Below are positions 1 to 11,801 of a DNA stretch of 64,000 nt, piece by piece. Below the pieces are notes generated by a model. The model was given only the letters and a program-made list of their open reading frames with translations, was not told the origin of the DNA and ran no database searches. Source of the stretch: Trogon surrucura (lineage: Eukaryota > Chordata > Aves > Trogoniformes > Trogonidae); NCBI GenBank assembly GCA_020746105.1, contig CM036633.1:13438501-13502500 (forward strand), given 5' to 3'. Positions within the stretch are counted from its first letter, which is position 1. Each line of letters begins with the position of its first letter. The position numbers and the translations under genes were made by a program.

Positions 1-618
1 CGTGCCTTCAAGGAGAGAGACTTCAGTGCGATGGAAAGGAGACTTCTGGTCACACAACCTCTTGACAATGTTTAGCATCTCCTGCCTGGAGGAGAGGTGA
101 CAACACGCACACCCCGTCTGCACACCATGTTCTCCTGCCTTGAGCAGCCAAACTCCACTGGCCCAGGCAAGCTGGAGTAGGCATTGCCCGGTGTGGTCCA
201 TCACCTTGCTGCCTGCCCTGCCCCTGGCTGCACCCTCGGGCACACGCAGAGCTGGGGGCATGGAAGAAAGCCCTGACCTGCTCCAGCCCCCAGACAACCA
301 GCACTGCAGGTTATCCCGGGTAGTGCAAAATGCCCAGGCTGCAGCCACCGAGCTGCACACACCACAGCATCTTCTCCCCTCCCACATGTCCTTTGTGCTC
401 CTCCTGCCACCCTGCAAGGTCCCCACGGTGGGGCAGAGCCCTTTACTGAGGGTGCGGGGCTGCGGAGAGCAGCGTGAAGGGCTGCTCAGGCCAAATCCCT
501 GAGTTAGTGTCCTCCTTGGACACCCCCAGCCTTGCACCATGTCCTGGTCTGAGCGCCCGGGCTGGCAGTTCTCTGAGGCTTCTGGCCCGGGGCCATCACA
601 GTGAGGGGCACAGCTGTG

Positions 619-746
619 CCAATGGGGAGGAGAGGATGGGTCAGGTGACCCCGAGGGGCCAATCACAGCGTTCCTGCCCATGGTGCTCAGTATAAAAGAG
701 CCCCTGAGCAGAGCCCTGGGCTCTTTGGTGCTGCTAGGCTGGGGGT
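619..746 (+). promoter_or_regulatory. Candidate TATA/CCAAT core promoter with possible noncoding first exon
   Basis: Two CCAAT boxes (619-623 and 659-663) precede a textbook TATAAAAG at 691-698, spaced as in a focused RNA polymerase II promoter, with initiation predicted near 720-728. A consensus splice donor G|GTGAGT follows at 745. No ATG frame of interest follows directly, so the transcript would start with a short noncoding exon. It could drive an upstream TOX2 transcript, a long noncoding RNA, or the edge of another gene. A solo retroviral LTR was considered, but no LTR ends or AATAAA at LTR distance are seen. Confidence 0.35.
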
Positions 747-3258
747 GAGTGTGAGTTGTCCCTCAGCTCTCCTGGGGCTGCTGGTGCTCCTGTCTCCTGT
801 TTCCACACTGCAGAGGAGCAGCGTTCCTCGGGACAGGTATTTCTCGCCTCTGCCTCCCTGGATGGGAGAGGCACAGCTCCTTTTCTGGTGGTTTTTTTTT
901 TGGACTGTTGTTGGGGCTCTGGGCCTGGGTGCTCCCATCTGCTGTGAGTCCAGCCTGGGACTTAGCTGGGGCCGTGCTCAGGATGTTGTTGTCATTAGTA
1001 AGGTGGGGGGTTTGTATTAACATGTTCTCTTGTGTCTCTGAATATATTTGAGTGCTTGTGTGGTATCTGTATATAGCTCAAGGTCTTCATTTTAGTGTTT
1101 TCTTTTTTGTTAGACTGGTTCAAGTCCTTTTTTCACCTCAGTCTCTCTCCCCGGTTCCCCTGTTACCCTCCCCTGGGAGGATGCTGGGAGCATCTGTCAG
1201 AGTTTAGTGTCTGGCCCAGCCTTAAACTTTGACACCCTGTACTTCCTCTAGTTTGATGGTCTGGTCTTGTTCTCAAGTGCAGCACCTGAGCTGAGCGAGG
1301 CTGTTGGGGAACTAAAACTCACCTGGGGCCAAATCCAGGCCTGACAGTCACCCTTTGGATCCCCATCAGGATCTGTTTGCACTTAGATGGGTGCATATCT
1401 GAGGTCTGTCTTGCTAAAAGTCTAGATTACTCTGGGCTGGAGGAGCAGTAGGTGTTTTTTTCCTCCGGCATAGCTCTGCCTCTGAGAATTCACCTCCTTT
1501 TGGCTGCTTCCTGTGTGCTGGCTCTGCTTGGCTACAGTAAGACCTTTCTTTCAGCCCTTGTGGAGGGATGTGTAAAAGGTGCTGGTTAGCTGAAGGGAGA
1601 GCAAATCATGCTGAAGCCCTAGCTACACCAAAGACTTCTCCCTCTTGAACAGCAGCTGCAGCTCCCGAGTTGCCAGCATGCTGTAGGATATGGGCCAAGG
1701 CTGAGCAGATTGTGATGCTGTACAGGCAGACCTCTTCTGCGACCAAGCAAGCTTGAAATAACAGGGTGCATGAGTCCATCCTCCCTCTTTACAGCAGCCT
1801 TCACTTCCTTGTGACTCATTCAGTCTGGGTAATGAATTTTCTTTATTAGTCAGAAATCAATTCCTGCTACTCCTGACCAGTAGACGATGCACTGTGCCAT
1901 ATTATATTATCTGTATGTCTGTCTGGCCTGCCAGAGAATGTGGCAGTGACTGGAAATTTCAAGCTGAAGATGCTTGGGAGGCAGTGGGAACAGAATGGCC
2001 TGTGGTCTCTCCTCCACAAACATCAGAACTACCCATGTTGTTATTTTAACTGTAAGTTTCTGATTTAGTCCCACCTGCTTTCTCAGGGTGAAGCACCATG
2101 AGAAATCATGGCTTGAATAGAGAGGACTGTCTGGAGGCATGCTTGTTTGCTGTATGTATGCTGGAAAATTCACAGAAAACCTTTGTATTTTCAGTGGTAG
2201 CAATGGCATATAAGCAATGAGTGTCTTTGGCTGGATATCACTTCACTTATCTTGCGACACTAAAATAAAATAAAAATCTAGTGTTAGTTTCCCCTTATAA
2301 TGCGCATTTGCACTTTTCCATAAGTGTCTGCATCTGAACGTTACAGATATTCACAGTTATGCTGTATGTGTAAATGCTATAATGTAGGAAGGCTATAAAA
2401 TCCCAAGGGGAACTACAATGGTTGATTGAACATGGTGTCCCAGGATGTATCTAACCAAGCCCTGGAGAACCGTCCACCGCTGACACGCCATTGCACACAA
2501 CCAGCCCAGCCCTTGGAGTGATGCCTTCAGCTCTTCCCTGCTTGCTTTCTTTGCTACCTGCAAAATGCTTCTGGCTCCCACTGCTGAGTGTCAGGAAGGT
2601 TAATGGCTACAGTCACTGAGGGCAAGACTGGGCAAATTCTGGATGAGTTGGGTCTGCAAGGTCAACAAGTCCCTGCCATTGAAACCTAGTTCAAGGTCTG
2701 CCTTTGACCATGGTGGAAACAGGGCTCAGGAGGCAAATTACAGGTTTGGAGAGAGAAATGACAAACTCAACTAGTCCTACTCATTGCTGTGTGCTTCACA
2801 GCAGGAACTACGAATGTGTAAGGTTTTCATATTCAAAGCACCCAAAATTCTTGTAAAAGCAAAGAAATGAAAGGTCAGGTCCTAAATACATACTGACTGC
2901 TCATTACAGGGTTCCGTGCTTGAGAGCTAAGCACTGCAGTGGCTCTGTGGGGAAGCTGCAGTGAGCTGGGCTACCGCAGTCAGCTTTGGAAAGCCAGTCC
3001 CAGCAGAACAAGCACTAAGACTAGGTTCAGCCCTTCCTGCCTGGGATCATGCGGGAGGTGGTGGTAGGGATGCAAAAGATTGTTATTTGTACTCAATTTT
3101 GGATGCTCTTGGAGGAATGCACCTGATCAACCTGGTCAAGGATGAATATAGATAGCCCAGCCGAATGGAGTGGAGGAAAGCTCTTGTCTGCAAAAGAGAC
3201 AATTCTGGGGAGGGGATAAAAAAAAAAGTATAAATAGCTGGATAAGAATGAGACAGTG

Positions 3259-3280
3259 ATTTTTTTTTTTTTTTTTTTTT
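3259..3280 (+). repeat. Poly-T tract
   Basis: About 22 consecutive T. Similar A or T tracts of 12 to 20 bases occur near 13,509, 13,816, 23,368, 25,956, 51,809 and 56,988. None is preceded by a recognisable processed gene copy with a polyadenylation signal. Confidence 0.85.
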
Positions 3281-3747
3281 ACGGGCAATAGTGAGGGGCC
3301 TGTAAGCCTGTACTTTGCAGTAAGAAAGAAAGGAATCACACTGTTCTACAAACAGCATCAAGGGTTTCCCAGAAAGCCCAGAAGAGCTCATAATCCTGGA
3401 TGGCAGGTTGTTCTGGCACGGTCCCACTGTGCCAGTTTAACCAGGTGCCATTAAAGCATTAACAGAGCTGCAGATTATAAGGTCAGAAGGAACACTCTGA
3501 TCAGAATGAGGTCCTCAGGAAAATATTCCCTGTTCAAGGTGAATCACTCTCAAAAGAGAATTAATGTTAAGGAAGGACTGGAAACTTCTGGCGGAAATAA
3601 TCTCCATAGAGCTGGTGCAGCAAGCTGGACAGTGGTGAGGATGCTGTTTAGTTATGGAGTTCAGCAGCTTTGCCTGATGATTGTTTATTTTGCATATCAT
3701 CTGATGTGTAAAGATTTGAGTCCTGTTTCTGGGTTTAGCAGGAGACA

Positions 3748-3972
3748 CACAGGTTTGGATTGAATATTAGGAAAAATTTTTTTTACTGGAAGAATGGTGA
3801 GGCAGGGGAACAGACTGTCCAGGGAAGTGGTGGAGTCGCCTTCCCTGGAGGCATTCAAAAATCATATAGATATGGCACTTCAGGACATGGTTAAGTAGTC
3901 GTAGTAGTATCGGGTTGACAGTTGTACTTGATCTTAGAGGTCTTTTCCAATCTGAATTATTCCATGATTGTA
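3748..3972 (+). mobile_element. CR1 3'-end fragment
   Basis: A decayed CR1 end on the plus strand. It retains the sense of the ORF2 C-terminus (AGGAAAAATTTTTT, then a stretch equivalent to GTGAGGCA..GAACAGACTGTCCAGGGAAGTGGTGGAGT, here split by substitutions) and the 3' UTR stretch CTTGATCTTAGAGGTCTTTT. It ends in two degenerate octamers (ATTATTCC, ATGATTGT). The copy is short and clearly older than the 8.9-11.8 kb element. Confidence 0.85.
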
Positions 3973-4220
3973 AGTGGTGAGATCTGGGGAAAAGGAGATT
4001 TATCTTGCAGACCTTCCTGCTACTCGTGCTTGTGTGTGCCAGGGCCCTGTTCTCCCGTGTCCCAACTTCTTGTATATCCTGCTTGCTGGTCCTTCACTCT
4101 GTGCATCTTCATGTACCAGCTCTCTGGCACTGCAGGAATGCTGGAGACCAGCCACTGCTGAAGAAGGAGCTACCATCACACCACGTGCATCCTGGCACTT
4201 AAAGTCTGTCAACTGTGTAT

Positions 4221-4281
4221 AATGGTTGGCCTTGATGATCTTAAAGGACTTTTCCAACCCAAACAATTCCATGATTCCATG
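4221..4281 (+). mobile_element. Short CR1 3'-tail fragment
   Basis: Only the last 60 bases of a CR1 are present: GGTTGGCCTTGATGATCTTA, then a run matching AAAGGACTTTTCCAACC, closing with two ATTCCATG octamers at 4266-4273 and 4274-4281. It lies 250 bases after another CR1 tail in the same orientation, so it may be an independent insertion or a piece separated from it. Confidence 0.85.
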
Positions 4282-7200
4282 CCCTGTGACATGATCCTGG
4301 GGGTGGCAGTTCAGCTGAACGCCGTGTCCCAAGCCTGGAGGAACAGCTTCCAGCTCTTTGTAGGCTCCATGCAATGTAGACTTGGGAGCCTGCCAGTGAG
4401 AAACCAGCCAGCTAAACATGTCAAAGCCATTCGGTATTGGAAAAAAGATTGCCAGGATCTTTGGAAGCTGGCAGACCCAAGTTCTGCTGTGGATACTCAC
4501 TTGTCAGGTGACCACACACACAGGCAAGAATTTAAACTGTGACCCAGTGTGGGTCTCGGGCTGGGAGAGATGAAGGTGGACTCATCTACATGCACAATGC
4601 TGTGGAGTCCATACCTGCATGTGTATTCATACAGGGCGGCAGGAGATTGAAAACCACATTGCTAAAGATTTTCAGCACTTGCTTCCATCTCCGTGGCATT
4701 ATTTTATTCCATCTAATCAGAGCAGATGTATTTTTACTGCTGCAATAAATTGCCCAGTCTCTGATACGTGTCCGAGAGATACAGATAGATGTCTGACAGT
4801 GAATTCAGTTCTGAGCCTGTGTAAAGAATTACAGACCTAAGGGACTCCAGTCCAGAAAAATCATTCTTTCTGTAAGCTGGTTTGCTTCTGTTCGATAACG
4901 ATCCAGGCTAGGTGAGATGTGGACACACACTGGAGTTTTTGCTAAGGGCAGGATCTTTCAGCATCTGGACCAGAAACTACCTTCAAAACCAAAGAATCAT
5001 ATCAACTTCTGAAAGAGGCATCTTTAGGAATGGTCTTTAAAAAAAAGTCCAAGATGTAATTTTATTTACACCTTGACTTACAGGGTAAAGGTTGAGTTTC
5101 CAGATCAGTGGTGGTTTAAGGTTAAATTGTAGTGCCTCAGCCTTCTTTCCTCTGGCTTCATGAGATTCTTGATTCAATGGGCAGCTATTTGGATAATTCG
5201 TTTAGTGAGATTTTTCAGAGATGAAAACAGTGTTGACATGAATGGCATCACTTGGCATGGCTATAGTTTCTACTGAGCCTCGGTCACAAGGATGCCAACA
5301 TCTCAGAGGTGGCTAAACCCTGGGACCGGGTTGGCTTTGGTGGGTAACACTCCTTGAGAAATTTGGGGCAATACTGGAAATCCCTAAGGAGCCAGGTGGC
5401 TTTATGTTTGCATCTCTGCCCTGACCAGGGCTTACTCCTGAGTGCTGGGTGAGTAGACCCAGCACCCTTGCGAGGGCAGCTACAAGTGGGGGATTGCTCA
5501 TGAAGACGTTTTGGTTTTTTTTTTCTTTCACAAAACAGTTCCTGGTGCAGGTATTTAGGGAACAAACAGTCCTTTTGTAGACCAAATATAAGCAGTTTGT
5601 CATTATCTTGAGAACAAACTGTTTGTTTCTACGGTTGTAAACACACTGAGGACAGCTATTTAGTCCTGCCACTACAATTAATAGTAATTTAGGTCACTTT
5701 TGCAAGAGGTTAATGTCTTCTCAATACAGACTGGCTACAGATCTAATCTCCCAGAGTCGGTAGCTGTCCTGGTAGCTAAAGGACAGAAGAAAAAAAGATG
5801 CTGTACCCCTTCTTCTCTAAAACATGCAAGTTACACAACAAAATGCAGAGATAATACTGCAAACAAGCAGCTCCTTTATTTTACATGTATCTGTATGTGT
5901 TGCAAAGGCAGAAAATACATCTGTGGTTTGCTGGCAGAATGTTTCTTAAAAGACCAAGAGCTTATTTAACTGAATGCGTTTGCAAAGTGTTTTTACCCCC
6001 TCCCCCCATCATTTTCACAAAAGTGAACTATTTTTTTTCTCCCACTCCCTTCCCTCTCTGGAATCAGGCACTCTCACACATAACATGATGTGCCCATTTT
6101 TCTCCTCTCAAAATATTTTCCAGCAGAAGCCCTATATTTGTGGGAGACAAAAAGTCCCAAGTGATAGCAATATTACTGTCTCTTGCCATGTTTCCGGGTC
6201 ATCAAGGATCTGACTTATGCACCAGAAGAAACTTTCTCCAGTTTTGGATTGAAATTGCTCTTCTTGGCTGGGCTGGCCGTTTATCTGAGTGTTCTGGCAT
6301 GGTTGGAAAGCCCACGGAGCTGGGGCAGTGAGCAAATATATCCCAGGTACAAGCATCTTGCTCGCTTGATATCAAGCCCCTCATTTCCTGCCCTGTATGG
6401 AAAGGCCCCTTCAAGGCCTGTGGGAGGGTACGTTTGTACCGGAAAAAGAAGAGTCTCAGGATTTAGCATAAGGCTGCAACATTGGCCCCAGCCCTCACTG
6501 TTCATGGTAACACAGGTTCAGTGCTTCCATTCATTCATCTGCCAGTGTTTTGAGGCTGTTTCTCTTTCCAGTTGATCGTATCTAAAAGGCCAGTGATAAT
6601 AGCAGCTGACATCCCAGCCTTTTAGGGTGGAGAAGAAAAAAAAAATTAAAAAACCAACACTGTAGCAGATTGCAAAAAGCATGGTTCTGCTTTTCCAGGG
6701 CCTGTTAGATGCATTTTATATGAAATGAGAAGCACCTGGAAAGATCCTGAGAAACAGTGGCTTGCAAGAGAGGTGAATCTTGGTGCAGATGTGAAGGTAA
6801 AAGGCAGATGTTATATTGGGATGTCCAACAGAAAGGTAACTGTGAGGCAGCAGGAGCAGTTTCTCAGCTTGACCCAACACTGGTGGATCCCCAGGTGTCA
6901 TTTGTTGTCCAGGAAAAAAGGGACCTAAGAGAGAGCCCGGAGAAGAGAACCTGAAATGGGCAGAGGAGGAAAAAAGCTCTAGGGAAGCTGAGATTTACTC
7001 TGCACCTGTGCCTCCCAGCCTGTTGCTAGCAAAGGCTCACCCAAGCCTTCTGAGACAAATGCAGGGGGTGTGCTTGTACTTGACTAATATTTGGCAGTTG
7101 GAGAATAATAAATGCTTGGCTTTCAGATAAGCAAAATGTTACTGTTTTCTAGAATTGTAATTCGAGTGTTGTGATTAAAAGCGTTTTAATTAGGCATTGC

Positions 7201-8889
7201 CAGTTACGCCTACAAGTCAGCACTGACAACAATTTGTCATCTGCACGGGAATGTATCCCAAAGAAGGAAAGGAACTCTGCAGGCATTGTTTCTACATTAT
7301 TTTTTTAGACCGTTTTCTACAGTTCTCTGGACTGCTGGTCCAGAAGAAGGATCATCTAGCACCCATAACTTGCCTGGGAAGCATATTTAAAAGATCTCTT
7401 CTGTTCACTTTTTGGGCAGTAGATGAGCTGATACACCTACAGCTTTGAAGCTGGGAAGATCATATTCTGTGGTTGCATGCTACCGATGGAGTGAGGTTAG
7501 GATTTTAATAAAAGCTGGTTGAAATGCTCTCAGTACGCCGTGATTGCTCTGTCAGTCTGCATTGCTGGTGAAACTGAAGGGAATGGCATTTCCTTTGAGA
7601 AACATTTTTTTGCAGCTAAATATTTTATTCCCCAAAGTAAGTCACTTGACAAAGCTACTGTTGCTGATACTAGTTTTTTGTTAGCTGGAGACAGGTTATT
7701 CTTCCGTATTTAATAGATCGAGGGAGATGAACCAACAGCCTTTGGGTGCAGTTTGGGAAATGCTTCGTGTTGACTCTCACCTTTTACCGGCTGCTGTGGA
7801 TGTGTGACCTATGGACCAGATCATCCTGACACACCATCTTCAGAGCGTTTTATTAGGCTGGAAAGTACCCAGTACAGGACCCTATCAGGAGCTGCCTGGA
7901 AGCCAGGACGGCTCTGTGGCAGGCTAAGGACAGCCTAGGACATCGGCTTAGTCCAGGGATTGTAATCCAGTCCTTCTGGGCTGGTTTGAGGACAGGGCTC
8001 CTCGGCTGGGGTGGGGGAGAGAGATACTGCAGCTTCTCCTCCTGGGATGGTGCATCCGGACACTGGGCACAGAGGTGCCTGGTGCTTCTGTCCCTGCCAG
8101 AAAAGAGAAAATCTCATTCCAGAGAGAAGTAATTATCCCTGATCGACCGAGTCCTGACTCTAATCTGCAAGTAGCTGCCAGTACATAATCGCCCTCCTCA
8201 TTAAAAGTGACAATGCTCCTGGCTTCACCCACACCCTCTTCTCTTGTGCTTGCTTGACTTTCCCTCTCATCTCCTCCTGCTTCTGAGTGCTCTGATCCCT
8301 TTCCAGCAGCTCATCCTGAGCACCACAGACAAAAAGTGGTGATGGCTCCTCCTGTGTGCTCTTCCTTGAAGGTTCTGAGCTGAATTTGTGAACCTTGGAT
8401 CGACACCGGCTGCCTTTCACTGCTGCTTGGACCCACAATCCTGATTGAGACCCAATTGCTTTCCCGTAGATGAGTGCTTCTCATTTTACCTCGGTGCCAG
8501 AGATGTTACCAAGGCCATCATGATAAAAATGGCTGGATGTTTCTGTGGATAATGAGAAAAGTCACTACAGGGGGATGAAGTTATCCTGGCTTTTGGGCTG
8601 GAGCATCAGCAGACTTTTTCAGAACAAGAGTTTCTCAGGGACAGAGGACACTGGCTGTCTCAGTTGCATTGGGACTGCTCTCAGCTCTTCTTTTGAACCT
8701 GCTCCTGCCAGGCTCAGCTCAGAGACAGGATATGTGGTCACCTCTGCTCTTCTGCTTTTACTCAGCGGTATCTAAAAAAGTTGCTCATCTGGGATGTCTC
8801 CCAGCCTCTGAGATCAACACAGTTTCTGTCTATTGCAGGCTTAAATAGCAGCTTGCAGCGGGGCAGTGTTCTAGAAATTATGAGGACCG
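4282..8889. other. Intergenic stretch, nothing recognised
   Basis: Unique-looking sequence with short homopolymers (for example T-runs near 5,515 and 6,030). I see no convincing exon, RNA gene or repeat up to the large CR1 element. Confidence 0.6.
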
Positions 8890-8890
8890 G

Positions 8891-11713
8891 GTGGCCTTCC
8901 ATCCCCCTAGGGTGAGATCAGTGTGCTCAGCTTGCTCCCTGAAATGCTTATACACCAATGCACGCAGCATGGGGAATAAGCAGGAGGAGCTAGAAACCTG
9001 GGTTCGGGCAGGAGATTATGATCTGGTGGCAATTACAGAGACATGGTGGGACAGCTCACATGACTGGAATGTGGTCATGGGTGGCTCTGTCCTTTTCAGG
9101 AAAGACAGGCCAGCCAGGCGAGGTGGTGGAGTCGCTATTTACGTGAAAGAGCAACTACAATGTCTTGAACACCATCCAGGCATGGATGAGGAGGAGCAAG
9201 TTGAGAGTCTATGGGTTAGAATTAAGGGGCAGGCTGGCAGGAGAGATACTGTTGTGGGAGTCTATTACAGGCCACCAGATCAGGGTGAGGAAGTTGATGA
9301 GGCCTTCTGCAGGCAGCTGAGAGCGGTCTCACAATCACAGGCCCTGGTTGTCGTGGGGTATTTTAACTTCCCTGATAGTTGCTGGAAGGACAACTCAGCC
9401 AGCCAGCCACAGTCCAGGAGGTTCCTCCAGTGCATCGATGATAATTTTCTGATGCAATTGGTGGAGGAGCCGACTAGGAGAGGAGCACTGCTGGACCTCA
9501 TCCTCGCTAACAAGGAGGATCTGGTTGAAGCAGTAAAGGTTGAGGGCTGCCTTGGGTGCAGTGACCATGAAATGGTGGAGTTCAGGATCTCATGTAGCAG
9601 AAACAAAATAGCAAGCAGAATTGCAACCCTGGACTTTACCAAGGCAAACTTTGGATTTTTCAAGCAATTACTAGAGAAAATCCCATGGGCAAGGCTGTTT
9701 GCAGGCAAAGGGGCCCAAGATAGTTGGTTAGCGTTCAGGGACTTCTTCTACCGTGCTCAAGATCAGAGCATCCCGACACGTAGGAAGTCAAGGAAGGGAG
9801 CCAGGAGACCTGCGTGGCTAAACAGGGATCTGCTGGGTAAGCTCAAGGGCAAGAGGAGAATTTACATATCTTGGAAGGCGGGGCTGGCCACTTGGGAAGA
9901 ATATAAGGCTGTTGTCCGAGGATGTAGGGAGGCAACTAGGCAAGCAAAGGCCTCCCTAGAATTGAACCTGGCGAGAGGGGTCAAGGACAACAGGAAGAGC
10001 TTTTTCAAATACGTGGTAGATAAAACTAACACCAGAGGCAATGTAGGCCCACTGATGAATGAGGTGGGTGCCTTGGTGACAGAAGATACAGAGAAGGCAG
10101 AGTTACTGAATGCCTTCTTTGTCTCTGTCTACTCTGCCGGAGGCTGTCCTGAGGAGCCCCGTTCCCCTGAGGCCCCAGAGGAAGTCAGGGCAGTGGAGGA
10201 GTTTGCTTTAGTCGATGAGGACGGGGTTAGGGACCAATTAAGCAATCTGGACATCCATAAATCCATGGGTCCAGATGGGATGCATCCACAGGTGCTGAGG
10301 GAGCTGGCTGATGTCATTGCTAGACCACTCTCCATCATCTTTGCCAAGTCTTGGGAGACGGGAGAGGTGCCTGAGGACTGGAGGGAAGCAAATGTCACTC
10401 CAGTCTTCAAAAAGGGCAAGAAGGAGGACCCGGGAAACTATAGACCGGTCAGCCTCACCTCCATCCCTGGGAAAGTGATGGAACGACTTATCCTTGGTGC
10501 CATCTCAAGGCATATCAAGGATAAGAGGGTCATTAGAGACAGTCAGCATGGCTTCACCAAGGGGAAGTCGTGCTTGACTAACCTCATAGCCTTTTATGAG
10601 GATATAACAAGGTGGATAGATGATGGCCGAGCGGTGGATGTGGTCTACCTTGACTTCAGTAAAGCATTTGACACAGTCTCCCACAGCATCCTTGCTGCTA
10701 AACTGAGGAAGTGTGGTCTAGACTCTCGGGTAGTGAGGTGGACTGCGAACTGGCTAAGGGGAAGAAGCCAAAGAGTCGTGGTCAATGGGGCGGAGTCTGG
10801 TTGGAGGCCTGTATCCAGTGGAGTCCCTCAAGGGTCGGTACTGGGACCAGTATTATTCAATATATTCATCGATGACTTGGATGAGGGACTAGAGAGTACT
10901 ATCAGCAAGTTTGCTGATGACACCAAGCTGGGAGGAGTGGCTGACACGCCAGCAGGCTGTGCTGCCATCCAGCGAGACCTGGACAGGCTGGAGTGTTGGG
11001 CGGGGAAAAATTTAATGAAATATAACAAGGGTAAATGTAGAGTCTTGCATCTGGGTAGGAACAACCCCAGGTTCCAGTATAAGTTGGGGAATGACTTATG
11101 AGAGAGCAGTGTAGGGGAAAGGGACCTGGGAGTCTTGGTGGACAGCAGGATGACCATGAGCCAGCACTGTGCCCTTGTGGCCAGGAAGGCCAATGGCATC
11201 CTGGGGTGTATTAGAAGGGGGGTGGTTAGTAGGTCGAGAGAGGTTCTCCTTCCCCTCTACTCTGCCCTGGTGAGACCCCATCTGGAATATTGTGTCCAGT
11301 TCTGGGCCCCTCAGTTCAAGAAAGACAGGGAACTGCTGGAGAGAGTCCAGCACAGGGCAACTAGGATGATGAAGGGAGTGGAGCATCTCCCTTATGAGAA
11401 AAGGCTGAGGGAGCTGGGGCTCTTTAGTTTGGAGAAGAGGAGGCTGAGGGGTGACCTCATTAATTTTTACAAATATATCAAGGGTGAGTGTCACGAGGAT
11501 GGAGCCAGGCTCTTCTCGGTGACAACCACTGATAGGACAAGGGGTGATGGGCTGAAACTGGAACATAAGAGGTTCCGCTTAAACTCAAGAGGAAACTTCT
11601 TCTCAGTGAGGGTGACGGAACACTGGAACAGGCTGCCCAGAGAGGTTGTGGAGTCTCCTTCTCTGGAGACATTCAAGACCTGCCTGGACACGTTCCTGTG
11701 TAGCATAATCTAG
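8891..11713 (+). pseudogene. CR1 ORF2 (endonuclease-reverse transcriptase), disabled
   Basis: One frame of 941 codons broken by a single TGA at 11099-11101 (codon 737); the frame continues unchanged to TAG at 11711. Residues 18-230 form the APE-type endonuclease: TNARS at 22-26, ITETWW at 48-53, YYRPP at 125-129, LDLI at 201-204, SDHE at 224-227. The expected GDFN motif reads GYFN at 156-159, so a catalytic Asp is replaced by Tyr (codon TAT at 9359-9361). Residues about 495-735 are the reverse transcriptase: [10 protein letters not shown] at 513-522, YLDFSKAFD at 586-594, [10 protein letters not shown] at 644-653, and FADD at 674-677 with both Asp intact. After the stop comes the CR1 C-terminal region ([11 protein letters not shown]). 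There is no ATG at the 5' end; the frame is open back to a stop at 8846. The stop and the Asp loss both argue that this copy cannot mobilise itself. Confidence 0.95.
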
Positions 11714-11777
11714 GCATTCCTGCTCTGGCAGGGGGATTGGACTTGATGATCTTTCGAGGTCCCTTCCAATCCCTAAC

Positions 11778-11801
11778 ATTCTATGATTCTATGATTCTAT
11801 G
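11778..11801 (+). repeat. CR1 terminal octamer array
   Basis: Three perfect tandem ATTCTATG units end the large CR1 element. This 3' octamer is the recognition hallmark of CR1 elements and fixes both orientation and 3' boundary. Confidence 0.95.

Larger units (their letters stand above)
1..3747. other. Intergenic stretch, no gene recognised
   Basis: Apart from the promoter candidate around 691 and the poly-T at 3,259, I see no coding exon, RNA gene or young repeat. The 1-960 part is GC-richer than the rest. Open frames are short and lack family resemblance. A phrase at about 3,476-3,505 (ATAAGGTCAGAAGGAACACT) weakly resembles the start of old reversed CR1 copies but is too short to call. Confidence 0.6.
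8890..11801 (+). mobile_element. CR1 LINE retrotransposon, 5'-truncated, near-complete ORF2 and 3' end
   Basis: A plus-strand CR1 copy of about 2.9 kb. It contains the endonuclease, reverse transcriptase and C-terminal part of ORF2, then a short 3' UTR with the typical GGACTTGATGATCTTTCGAG stretch. It ends in three exact copies of the octamer ATTCTATG (11778-11785, 11786-11793, 11794-11801). ORF1 and the usual 5' region are missing, so it is 5'-truncated as most CR1 copies are. CR1 ends in octamers rather than poly(A), and none is seen. The exact 5' junction is uncertain; homology is obvious from about 8,930. Long open frames suggest a comparatively young insertion. Confidence 0.96.

Noticed and set aside
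619-1100. Solo retroviral LTR
   Set aside because: Promoter-like boxes are present, but no TG..CA ends, polyadenylation signal at LTR spacing, or flanking duplication was found.
3476-3600. Possible reversed ancient CR1 start
   Set aside because: Only about 20 bases resemble the consensus; too little to call.
9280-9708. Minus-strand open frames within the CR1 element (also 10129-10419, 10828-11199, 11096-11566)
   Set aside because: They are antisense to the CR1 ORF2 and have no independent support.
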